Part shown: positions 16,911 to 23,249 of the stretch, piece after piece
How positions within the stretch are numbered: the stretch's first letter is position 1
How the letters are laid out: the number at the start of each line of letters is the position of its first letter
Assembly: GCF_907164555.1 (NCBI RefSeq)
Contig: NZ_CAJQZC010000005.1
Location: 372,001-436,000 of the forward strand
Origin: Paraburkholderia saeva
GTDB taxonomy: Bacteria > Pseudomonadota > Gammaproteobacteria > Burkholderiales > Burkholderiaceae
Direction of reading: 5' to 3'
DNA length: 64,000 nt
Notes under the pieces: model-generated
What the model was told of the DNA's origin: nothing
Database searches by the model: none
Seen by the model: the letters and a program-made list of their open reading frames with translations, nothing else
Position numbers and translations under genes: made by a program

Positions 16911-17114
16911 ATGACCATGCAGCAACTCGCGGCGGTTCAATCGAGCCGGCCCATCACGACCGAAGAGTTGGCCGTGCTCCTCTCGATTCGCCCGCAGTCT
17001 ATCCGCAAACGCTACTGCCAGACCGGCGCGTACTTCTCGCTGCGCCCGGTGAAGATGCCGAACGGTCGCTTAATGTGGCCGGCGGATGCTCTCGATAAGC
17101 TGGCGGAAGGCTAA
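16911..17114 (+). CDS. Small helix-turn-helix (excisionase/MerR-like) DNA-binding protein
   Basis: The 67-residue product contains ITTEELAVLLSIRPQSIRKRYCQTGAYF followed by a wing-like RPVKMPNGRLMWPADALDKL. This is the winged-helix arrangement of excisionase and AlpA-type proteins, in which the wing ends in a W-P-x-D-x-L block. Such proteins bend DNA for excision or activate element genes. A second ATG at 16917 is possible. The start codon follows directly on a hairpin that contains its ribosome binding site. It is 4 nt before the next gene and opens a tightly packed run to 18637. Confidence 0.7.
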   Translation: MTMQQLAAVQSSRPITTEELAVLLSIRPQSIRKRYCQTGAYFSLRPVKMPNGRLMWPADALDKLAEG

Positions 17115-17118
17115 GGCG

Positions 17119-17592
17119 ATGGAAAAAGAAAACGCCCGCCAACCGAAGTCAACGAGCGCCGAGGGACACGGCAATCATACCGCAGGTACACTGCCCACGC
17201 GCAAGAATACCGTCACCGCGAGCGTCCTGGCCGCGCTGCTGGAAGGGCAGGCTATCACGGGCATGGAAGCAGTCTTTGAGCAGTCCACGACCCGCGCCGC
17301 CGCCTTCATTTACTACCTCGAAGCGAAGTACGGCTGGACCATCGAACGGCGCGACATTGCAGCCGGCACGAACGACGGCCGCATTACGTGGGTTTCGGTC
17401 TACTGGCTGACTGCCCAGGCACGCGAGGCGGCGTTTGTCGCTGGCGCGCGCGCATGGATTGACGACGTGAAGACTGCCGCCAGCAAGCGCCGCAAGGGGG
17501 CGGATAAAGCCAAGGCGACTGCCGCGAAGCTGAATAAAATGCGCCGGATTGACCCGCGCCAAGGCGACATGTTCGGGGGCGCTCATGGTTAA
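17119..17592 (+). CDS. Winged-helix domain phage-island protein
   Basis: This 157-residue protein has a central helix-turn-helix segment: NTVTASVLAALLEGQAITGMEAV, then STTRAAAFIYYLEAKYGWTIERRDIA, then strand-like GRITWVSVYWL. That is typical of small phage and island proteins annotated only as helix-turn-helix domain proteins, often found beside replication genes. The C-terminus is basic (SKRRKGADKAKATAAKLNKMRR) and may add non-specific DNA contacts. It ends 8 nt inside the zinc-ribbon gene, indicating coupled translation. Its job is probably in element replication or its control. Confidence 0.6.
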   Translation: MEKENARQPKSTSAEGHGNHTAGTLPTRKNTVTASVLAALLEGQAITGMEAVFEQSTTRAAAFIYYLEAKYGWTIERRDIAAGTNDGRITWVSVYWLTAQAREAAFVAGARAWIDDVKTAASKRRKGADKAKATAAKLNKMRRIDPRQGDMFGGAHG

Positions 17593-17821
17593 TTTCGACG
17601 CCTACGACATCGGCAGTCACCGCCTGAGCTGCCCAGCCTGCAGTCGCGGTCCGCGTGACAAGACGCTGGGCCTGACCATCGAGGCGGACGGTGCAGGCGT
17701 AGCGCATTGCTTCCGGTGCGCCTTCACCGAAAGCTATCGCCCGGAGCGAGGCGCGCCTCTCACGACGCCGAGTAAGCCGCGTATCAAGGCCGCTGCGCCG
17801 ACGGCGAAGGGGAGCGACTGA
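17585..17821 (+). CDS. Stand-alone primase-type zinc ribbon protein
   Basis: The 78-residue product is almost only a zinc ribbon: SCPACSRGPRDKTLGLTIEADG then AHCFRCAFTESY. The CxxC...CxxC spacing and the strand between match the N-terminal zinc-binding domain of DnaG/P4-type primases. The catalytic TOPRIM and helicase parts that normally follow are missing; after a Pro/Lys-rich tail (TPSKPRIKAAAPTAKGSD) the frame stops. It may be a primase remnant or an accessory template-binding subunit. Its stop overlaps the next start by one base (TGATG). Confidence 0.7.
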   Translation: MVNFDAYDIGSHRLSCPACSRGPRDKTLGLTIEADGAGVAHCFRCAFTESYRPERGAPLTTPSKPRIKAAAPTAKGSD

Positions 17822-18510
17822 TGGCGACGAGGAAGAAGCCGGCGAGCGCGACGCCTGGGAAGCAAGCCAACATGACCGTCGAGCAGCAGGAAAGCGAATC
17901 CAAAGGCAAGGCATTTGCTCGGCTGGCGGGCAGTCCGACATTTCGGGCGTCAATCACGGAGCGGCAGATTGTCGGGACGACGATGGGCGGCGCCGAACTG
18001 CACCTTCTCGACGTCAATTCCGCGCTCACGGAACGTTTCCTGAAGGTCACGGAGGACGGCGACATGGCGACGCCTGAAGCCATGCTGTTAGCCCAGGCGC
18101 ACACATGCGAAGCCATCTTTCACGAGTTCGCACGCCGCTCGCTCCGCAGCGACACCATGCCGAGGCTCGAGGCATATATGCGGATGGCACTGAAGGCGCA
18201 GCAGCAATCGGCGTCCACGCTGCGGGTATTGGGCGAACTGAAAAACCCGCGTGTCGCGACATTCGTGAAGCAGGCGAACATCACGAGCGGCAATCAGCAG
18301 GTGAACAACGGACCCGTGATGCAGGGCAACGCGACCAGTACGCACGCGCATGCGCGCACGGAAGAAAAGCCGGTCGCGACGAACGAACTATTAACCGACG
18401 ACAGGGAGGCGCAACATGCCGCGACACTGGACACCGGAACAACGGGCAGAACAGTCCGCGAAAATCCGGCGCTGGCGGCCGTGGGCGAAGTCCACCGGGC
18501 CACGGAGTGA
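17821..18510 (+). CDS. Phage/island protein of unknown function, 229 aa
   Basis: The protein starts with a basic, Ser/Thr-rich leader and contains AEAMLLAQAHTCEAIFHEFARR-like helical segments (here split as TPEAMLLAQAHTCEAIF and HEFARRSL), ALKAQQQSASTLRVLGELKNPR and VKQANITSGNQQVNNG. This combination, together with the small downstream gene, is a pair seen in many proteobacterial islands; its function is not known. The C-terminal region is Thr-rich and likely flexible (TLDTGTTGRTVRENPALAAVG). No enzymatic motif is visible. It overlaps the following gene by 95 nt in another frame. Confidence 0.65.
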   Translation: MATRKKPASATPGKQANMTVEQQESESKGKAFARLAGSPTFRASITERQIVGTTMGGAELHLLDVNSALTERFLKVTEDGDMATPEAMLLAQAHTCEAIFHEFARRSLRSDTMPRLEAYMRMALKAQQQSASTLRVLGELKNPRVATFVKQANITSGNQQVNNGPVMQGNATSTHAHARTEEKPVATNELLTDDREAQHAATLDTGTTGRTVRENPALAAVGEVHRATE

Positions 18511-18637
18511 CGCGGGCAAGGCCGTCGCCTCACAGAACGCCGTTAAGCACGGTCTGCGGGGCCGCGAGTGGACCGAAGCACGCAAGCTCATGAATGCAAT
18601 GCTTAGGGCCTGCCGGGAACGGCTGGACGAGTTCTGA
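18416..18637 (+). CDS. Small island protein, 73 aa (partner of the preceding gene)
   Basis: The ATG at 18416 has a GGGAGG ribosome binding site within the previous gene and the frames overlap for 95 nt. The product reads HWTPEQRAEQSAKIRRWRPW, then STGPRSDAGKAVASQNAVKHGLRG, then a terminal helix with LMNAMLRACRERLDEF. The block KSTGP-x-S/T-x-x-GKA...NAxKHGxR is common in small island-borne proteins of unknown role. It is basic and may bind nucleic acid. A strong terminator follows directly, closing the operon. Confidence 0.72.
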   Translation: MPRHWTPEQRAEQSAKIRRWRPWAKSTGPRSDAGKAVASQNAVKHGLRGREWTEARKLMNAMLRACRERLDEF

Positions 18638-18645
18638 ACGATGAC

Positions 18646-18671
18646 AACCCCGCCGAGTTCGGGGTTTTTTT
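18646..18671 (+). terminator. Rho-independent terminator of the rightward element operon
   Basis: AACCCCG (18646-18652) pairs with CGGGGTT (18660-18666) around a 7-nt loop, followed by a run of seven T (18665-18671). It lies 8 nt after the stop of the 73-aa gene. Confidence 0.9.
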
Positions 18672-18892
18672 GTGTCTCGCACTCGAACCGGATTATGCGA
18701 CCAGTACGCGCACGCGCGCGAGGCTGGTCTCGAATCGCAGGGAAGCCCAGCCCTCAACGTTTGAAAAAATATCAGGGGGAATCAAGCACATGCCCCGCTG
18801 TAACAGCCGATGTAACAGCAAAAGCAACGGCCAAGCGGCCGGTACGCGCCGCCTGTATAGGAGGACCGTCCCGCGCGCGCGAGGCGCTGGCT

Positions 18893-19861
18893 TCACATGC
18901 CCACCATGTCTTCCTTGCATCCGTGAACGGCGGTGGCATCTTCTTCCGTCGTCATGCCGGGGAAAATCTCCATGTAGGTAGTGGCAGCGCGCATCCTCGT
19001 CATATCAGGCCCGGAAACGCGCCAGGTAATAACGGCGGGTGCACCGCGCGGCCCCGATACCTGATATTGCGGACCGGAGTCGCCCTGGCATACGCGCTGC
19101 ACGGTGACCCCGGCGCTTTCGAGCGCTTGCCGAATATCGCCAGTGCATACGCTCGAATCAGTTGACGTGCAATCGTTTGTGCCGATGCCTATCTGGGTCA
19201 AGCCATCACCTTTGGGTGCGATATGAATATCGCCAATTGCGCCGTTCTCGAACACTAGGATGCCGTCACGGCTTGGTATATCGCTCTGCTTGGTCCATTT
19301 CACTGGCAGACCACCGCTGTTTGTCCACGCCGCCTGCGTGCCTGCGGTTGATAGCAAGGCAGCGGCCAGTTTTCCTATGTTCACCACAGGCGTACCGCAC
19401 TCATATCTGTTGCGCGATGGATTGCATATCATGCTGTCACTCCCATGCGCTGTCACGGCCGCAGCGACTCGCTGTTCGACAGTGGCCGGATTAGCCTGCC
19501 GCCCATTTACGGACGAGTTCACGGAAGCTGCTCGACTGGGACCATAACTTCCGTCATAGCCGCCGTCCGGTTTCTCCCATGCGCTGAATTGATAGTTCCT
19601 GTCGACGTGGCCGTCGTCCCAAGAAACGGAAATCGTGCAGTCGATTCGGTAGCGGCCATTACCGATTTCGCGTGCATGGGAATTGCCGGTCGGAACGATT
19701 CCCATGATTTTCGGGCCGTCCGAAGCGATGTGGAGCAGCTGCGGTATAGCTGACAACTCCATGAAATTTGCCATTGGCGCACGGCAGTTCTCTGGCATCC
19801 CTTGGGCGAACGACAGCGTTGGCACCGTCAGCAGTGCAGCAATCCACAAACGATTCGTCAT
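18893..19861 (-). CDS. Secreted cysteine-containing protein of unknown function, 322 aa
   Basis: A clear signal peptide (MTNRLWIAALLTVPTLSFA) is followed by a mature part with eight cysteines, an even number consistent with disulfides in the periplasm or outside the cell. Recognisable stretches are YRIDCTISVSWDDGHVDRNYQFSAW near residue 75, VEQRVAAAVTAHGSDSMICNPSRNRYECG in the middle, and GTNDCTSTDSSVCTGDIRQALESAGV toward the end. No family is recognised. The gene runs opposite to the rest of the element and ends in a separate transcription unit, like a cargo ('moron') gene. Codon use is less G+C-rich than in the chromosomal genes. Confidence 0.7.
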   Translation of the reverse strand: MTNRLWIAALLTVPTLSFAQGMPENCRAPMANFMELSAIPQLLHIASDGPKIMGIVPTGNSHAREIGNGRYRIDCTISVSWDDGHVDRNYQFSAWEKPDGGYDGSYGPSRAASVNSSVNGRQANPATVEQRVAAAVTAHGSDSMICNPSRNRYECGTPVVNIGKLAAALLSTAGTQAAWTNSGGLPVKWTKQSDIPSRDGILVFENGAIGDIHIAPKGDGLTQIGIGTNDCTSTDSSVCTGDIRQALESAGVTVQRVCQGDSGPQYQVSGPRGAPAVITWRVSGPDMTRMRAATTYMEIFPGMTTEEDATAVHGCKEDMVGM

Positions 19862-20679
19862 GGTCCCCTCTTGGTCTTTGTTCGCTCTCCAGATTCTATC
19901 GAAGACGATTTTCGCGGGTGGAAAACGCCGAATTTTTCCGCAAATTAGTTCGCATTTTTCCGCGCAGTTTCTAAACGGCCAGATTGGCTGGAAGCCATGA
20001 ACGGCAAAGGGAAAGGGCTAATGCAGTCGCGAATTTCGGAACGATTTCCGCGCAGATAAGTACGCAGATAAATCCGAACGCCGAGCGCAACATTACGGCA
20101 TAGCTTGCGAATTGCATACATTGAGGCACGGTACGCATGGCCGAGGTACGCAGCGCGGTACGCACGGCAAGTTGCAGGTTGCAGGCTGACGGGCAAAAAA
20201 GCAGGTTCGCACCGTCGAGGTTCTCAGTTAGGTTCGCAGCGAAACCGATGGTTACCATCGCGTGGTACCAGGCGGTTACTACCGAAACGCTGGTATCCAC
20301 CGGACAGTATCCACTCAGGTAGCCACGGTTTGGACGGTTGCCAGGTGCGAGGTTGCCACTGTTTGAGCCAGTTTCCACGGCGGCAGTTTCCAGTGAGTTT
20401 CCACTGCTGGCGTGGATAATTTCGAAACAAACCATAGGGATGTGCTGCCGGAGCACTCCTGAGCAGTTGGGGCGATTTAGTTTGACCTAGCCTTTACGGT
20501 TTTCGGCGGGCAATTTGCTTGGCGCCATAATGGGCGGTCGATTCGCCGGAATCGGCAGCTGTCTCCGTCAAAGTAAGGCAGACGGGCACTCGCTGCGCTC
20601 TCTGCAGTGGAAAGTAAGCTCTCCAAGTCACAGCACGTCAATGCTAAGCTCCAGAAAACATTCATAGGGGAGCGGGGGG
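19862..20679. other. Gene-free 818-bp region with a degenerate motif array
   Basis: No convincing gene lies here. The left part (19862-19980) is A+T-rich and probably holds the promoter of the secreted-protein gene. The middle (20130-20403) is filled with copies of an 8-bp motif. The right part (20410-20679) should hold the promoter of the next gene, whose ATG follows a purine-rich GGGGAGCGGGG. Confidence 0.7.
20130..20403 (+). repeat. Array of about 18 degenerate RGTWNSCA motifs
   Basis: Examples all on the same strand: GGTACGCA at 20130, 20145 and 20157; GGTTCGCA at 20204 and 20231; GGTTACCA at 20250; GGTATCCA at 20292; AGTATCCA at 20306; GGTAGCCA at 20318; GGTTGCCA at 20336 and 20351; AGTTTCCA at 20370, 20385 and 20396. 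Spacing is mostly 10-20 bp. The inner bases change from left (CGCA endings) to right (CCA endings). Each copy begins with RGT and ends in CA. Confidence 0.65.
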
Positions 20680-21294
20680 ATGGGCATTCTCGGGAAACTG
20701 TTCGGGCGGAAGCACACTGCAGTCGTAGATGCCGTAAAGCCGCAACCTAACCGGCGAGCAGAAGCAATGACCGTTAAGGCTAGTTCTGAGCGCATCGAGT
20801 CCGAACGCCAGATGCAAGCGGAGGCCTTCGCACTGATTGAGTCTCAGCTGGTCGCGTCCGGCCTGTTTAATCCCGAGTCAGTGCCGGCCATGATCAGCGC
20901 CATTCGAGCTAACAGTCCGCCATTCACGCCGGTCAACGCGCACTTGCTTCTAGGGAAAAAAGGGCGTCCCGAAGCCGAGGCGGCGCGAATCTCTCTGGCA
21001 GACTGCCTTGTTTCTGCCAGCCCGCCCAGCGCGGACCCTGCAACGTTTATTCAGGCGGCATGTACGCACAGTGCCAACCTGGCGAGGAATCGGCACGCAC
21101 TGATTCGCATGAAGGGCATCGGCATCGAGGCCGTGCGGGTAACCTTTGTCAAAGACAAGGGCTCCTGTGCGAAGGTCAAGAAGCTGACGAAATCGTATCC
21201 AATCAACGACGCTCCTGTGCTTCCGCTGCAGGACTGCAATGGCAAGCGTTGCTTCTGCGCATACAAGGCGATTATCCCCGGCTTGGACGACTGA
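20680..21294 (+). CDS. Unknown element protein with N-terminal 'KLFG' segment and C-terminal cysteines
   Basis: The 204-residue product starts MGILGKLFGRKHTAVV, an amphipathic start shared with the next gene (MNLFRKLFGAK). The middle is helical (RIESERQMQAEAFALIESQLVASGLF and PATFIQAACTHSANLARNR, each a likely helix). The C-terminus has a small cysteine cluster, LPLQDCNGKRCFCAYKAIIPG, preceded by VKKLTKSYPINDAP. C-terminal C-x-C-x-Y elements of this type occur in minor head-type phage proteins and in small zinc-stabilised domains. No enzyme motif is visible. It is followed 8 nt later by the related gene, so they are an operon. Confidence 0.6.
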   Translation: MGILGKLFGRKHTAVVDAVKPQPNRRAEAMTVKASSERIESERQMQAEAFALIESQLVASGLFNPESVPAMISAIRANSPPFTPVNAHLLLGKKGRPEAEAARISLADCLVSASPPSADPATFIQAACTHSANLARNRHALIRMKGIGIEAVRVTFVKDKGSCAKVKKLTKSYPINDAPVLPLQDCNGKRCFCAYKAIIPGLDD

Positions 21295-21302
21295 CGACAG
21301 AT

Positions 21303-21809
21303 ATGAATCTCTTTCGAAAGCTGTTCGGAGCAAAGCCGGTGCAGTCGACTGTTCGCGACGACCACGAGGCGCAATCGGCCAAGTCCCTGTCGGATGCCTC
21401 ACCACGGCGAAGCGCGATTGCGACCGGGGCACCCACGCCTTTTCAGCAATTGGCTAACGAGCGAAATGCAGCCGCCACGACGGGCGGGGCAATCGCTGCA
21501 GAATGGAGCTGGCGGGGCGGAACGTCGGGCTGCTGGATACCTGAACACGAGGCGCGTAACGGTCGCGTCTATGCGGTGCGCGGAAACTGGGCCGAGGAAA
21601 AAGGCTTCATGACAGCCGGCGACGGTTACACCGACGAAATCACCGGGCCGCTTGAGGAGGACGAGTGCCGGTGCATGTATGTTTACTTATACGCGCTGCG
21701 GAACGTTCCCGATGCGATGGTGACAGCTGCAGGTAAAGAATCGCTTGCGCGAGCCAGAAGCCTGATTGAGGCGGATAGGCGCCGCCGAAGTGACGCAAGC
21801 AGCAAATGA
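21303..21809 (+). CDS. Unknown element protein related in layout to its upstream neighbour
   Basis: The 168-residue product begins MNLFRKLFGAKPVQS, has a variable hydrophilic linker, and then EWSWRGGTSGCWIPEHEARNG, VRGNWAEEKGFMTAGDGYTDEITGP and EEDECRCMYVYLYALRNVPDAMV. The ECRCxYVYxxRxxPxxM ending resembles C-terminal segments of phage minor head or head-morphogenesis proteins. The start at 21303 is 8 nt after the preceding stop. Both genes may be leftovers of a structural module or a dedicated two-component cargo; I cannot decide. Confidence 0.6.
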   Translation: MNLFRKLFGAKPVQSTVRDDHEAQSAKSLSDASPRRSAIATGAPTPFQQLANERNAAATTGGAIAAEWSWRGGTSGCWIPEHEARNGRVYAVRGNWAEEKGFMTAGDGYTDEITGPLEEDECRCMYVYLYALRNVPDAMVTAAGKESLARARSLIEADRRRRSDASSK

Positions 21810-21897
21810 GGACTTGACGCTACGCCTAACGCCCAGAGGCCCTGCGCGCGCGGTCAAGCGCCATATCCCATCTCATTTGCCGTCGCATAGCCCCTGC

Positions 21898-21948
21898 GAC
21901 CTCTCCGACGTTAGAGAAGAGTCATGCAGGCAGTGTGACCTCTCCGAC
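21898..21948. repeat. 12-bp direct repeat near the right end of the element
   Basis: GACCTCTCCGAC occurs at 21898-21909 and 21937-21948, 39 bp apart; the similarity extends a few bases on each side (TGYGACCTCTCCGACSTT). It lies between the last element gene and the right arm-type sites, where excisionase sites are often found. Confidence 0.55.
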
Positions 21949-21997
21949 CTTCCCGTGCATCATCGGGTAACGGTGCGAGCTGCGATTGATGGAATCC

Positions 21998-22016
21998 GGT
22001 TACACAGCGGTTACAC
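21998..22016. repeat. Right integrase arm-type sites (GGTTACAC tandem)
   Basis: GGTTACAC occurs at 21998-22005 and 22009-22016, again exactly 11 bp apart, 58 bp from the right attachment repeat. The left end has the same spacing with GGTTACAT. The matching arrangement at both ends marks these as candidate integrase arm sites. Confidence 0.7.
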
Positions 22017-22029
22017 GGACTCCAGAAAG

Positions 22030-22057
22030 CAAAAAGCCCAGTCATAGAGACCGGGCT
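22030..22057 (-). terminator. Terminator of tRNA-His, located inside the element
   Basis: On the minus strand AGCCC-x-GTC pairs with GAC-x-GGGCT (22035-22057), followed by five T (22031-22035 on the plus strand as A). It lies 17 nt after the tRNA 3' end, on the element side of the attachment repeat. Confidence 0.75.
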
Positions 22058-22073
22058 AAGTGCTTGATTCTTT

Positions 22074-22122
22074 TGGGGTGGCTGATGGGGCTCGAACCCA
22101 CGACAACAGGAATCACAATCCT
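22074..22122. repeat. Right attachment repeat (3' half of intact tRNA-His)
   Basis: This 49-bp repeat partner of 10753-10801 is the 3' half of the intact tRNA-His gene, ending in the anticodon region. Recombination between the two copies would excise the element and restore one tRNA gene. Confidence 0.93.
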
Positions 22123-22150
22123 GGACTCTACCAACTGAGCTACAGCCACC
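22074..22150 (-). tRNA. tRNA-His (anticodon GTG)
   Basis: The 77-nt minus-strand sequence folds as a cloverleaf. The acceptor stem GGTGGCT pairs with the 3' AGCCACC, with the extra 5' G (G-1) typical of tRNA-His. A D arm (AGCTCAGTTGGTAGAG) follows, then an anticodon stem CAGGA/TCCTG with loop TTGTGAT, and a T arm GTGGG-TTCGAGC-CCCAT. The 3' CCA is encoded. The 3' half serves as the integration site of the element. Confidence 0.97.
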
Positions 22151-22247
22151 ACTGAGACAACTTTGAACTGCTTTGTGGCTCGCCATGAACTGGCTTGCCG
22201 ATCAAGAAGCGAGATTATACAAACATGAATGCGGTTTGCCTAGCCCT

Positions 22248-23249
22248 TTATTCAAACATTTCGGCAGGCTCACGCAGATGCGTGCGCGCTTCATCGAAGA
22301 TCGCGAGATCGCCGAGCGCAAGCTTCCTGTTATCCGACAGCACACGGCGCCATCCACGCGCACCCGCGACACCGCGATACAGTCCGAGCGCATGACGCGT
22401 AATGCCACCGAGGAACGTGCCGCGCGCGAGTTCAGCCGCGCAGTATTCGATGAGTTTCGCTTCGGCGGCTTCGCGACTCAACACAGGTTCCGGCGAACCA
22501 TAGAAGCGCGAATCGACATCGGCGAGCACATACGGGTTGTGATACGCCTCACGTCCGAGCATCACGCCATCCACATGCTGCAGATGGGTCTCGACTTCAT
22601 CGAGCGTTTTCACGCCGCCGTTGATGATGATTTCGAGCTGCGGAAAATCGCGCTTCAACTGATATGCGTAGTCGTATTTGAGCGGGGGAATCTCGCGATT
22701 CTCCTTCGGGCTCAATCCTTTGAGGATCGCATTGCGCGCGTGCACGATGAAGACATCGCAGCCCGCATCGGCAATCGTGCCGACGAAGTCGCGCACGAAT
22801 CCATATTCTTCGACCGCGTCGACGCCGATGCGGTGCTTCACCGTCACCGGCACCGAAACGACATCGCGCATTGCCTTCACGCAGTCGGCGACCAGTTGCG
22901 GCTCGTTCATCAGACACGCGCCGAACGCGCCACGCTGCACGCGCTCCGATGGGCAGCCGCAGTTCAGATTGATTTCGTCGTAGCCCCACTGTTCGCCCAG
23001 TTTCGCTGCGTGCGCGAGGTCGGCCGGCTCGCTGCCGCCGAGTTGCAGCGCAACGGGCGCTTCATCGGCCGTGAACGCGAGGTGACGCGCAACGTCGCCG
23101 TGAATCAGCGCGCCCGTCGTCACCATCTCCGTATAGAGCCACGTGTGGCGCGACAGGATGCGATGAAACGAGCGGCAGTGGCGATCGGTCCAGTCCATCA
23201 TCGGCGCAACCGATACGCGACGGGGACTCGGGGAGTGGGAGGAAGACAT
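22248..23249 (-). CDS. dusA: tRNA-dihydrouridine(20/20a) synthase DusA
   Basis: The 333-residue flavoenzyme reduces uridine to dihydrouridine in the D loop of tRNA. Dus motifs are clear: RRVSVAPMMDWTDRHCR at the N-terminus, ALQLGGSEPADLAHAA, INLNCGCPSERVQRGAFGA (with the catalytic Cys of NCGCPS), VTVKHRIG, FIVHARNAILKGLSPKENR and INGGVKT. HGVMLGREAYHNPY-type ending is present as DGVMLGREAYHNPYVLA. The start at 23249 (MSSSHSPSPRR) is closest to family length; upstream residues are unlike Dus. It is 97 nt upstream of tRNA-His on the same strand. Confidence 0.95.
   Translation of the reverse strand: MSSSHSPSPRRVSVAPMMDWTDRHCRSFHRILSRHTWLYTEMVTTGALIHGDVARHLAFTADEAPVALQLGGSEPADLAHAAKLGEQWGYDEINLNCGCPSERVQRGAFGACLMNEPQLVADCVKAMRDVVSVPVTVKHRIGVDAVEEYGFVRDFVGTIADAGCDVFIVHARNAILKGLSPKENREIPPLKYDYAYQLKRDFPQLEIIINGGVKTLDEVETHLQHVDGVMLGREAYHNPYVLADVDSRFYGSPEPVLSREAAEAKLIEYCAAELARGTFLGGITRHALGLYRGVAGARGWRRVLSDNRKLALGDLAIFDEARTHLREPAEMFE

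Larger units (their letters stand above)
10753..22122. mobile_element. Integrated genomic element in tRNA-His, 11.4 kb
   Basis: The element is bounded by a 49-bp near-identical repeat of the tRNA-His 3' half (two mismatches), carries its own tyrosine integrase, and has matching pairs of GGTTACAY repeats just inside both ends. Its genes read mostly rightward: integrase, HigB-HigA, XRE, two S24-like proteins, unknown proteins, an HTH-winged helix-zinc ribbon trio, and a pair of small phage-island proteins. Base composition is less G+C-rich than its surroundings, especially at 18700-20680. No capsid, terminase or conjugation gene is complete, so it is probably a satellite-like or decayed phage-related island. 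Confidence 0.9.

Noticed and set aside
18790..18981. Small frame starting MPRCNSRCNSKSNGQ
   Set aside because: The cysteine-rich start recalls small island proteins, but the rest degenerates, it overlaps the secreted-protein gene and has no good ribosome binding site. It may be a remnant.
20130..20403. Motif array as a CRISPR
   Set aside because: Units are about 8 bp, too short and degenerate, with no uniform spacers and no cas gene nearby.
21766..22047. 93-codon frame at the right end of the element
   Set aside because: It overlaps the preceding gene, the repeats and the arm sites; composition is not protein-like.
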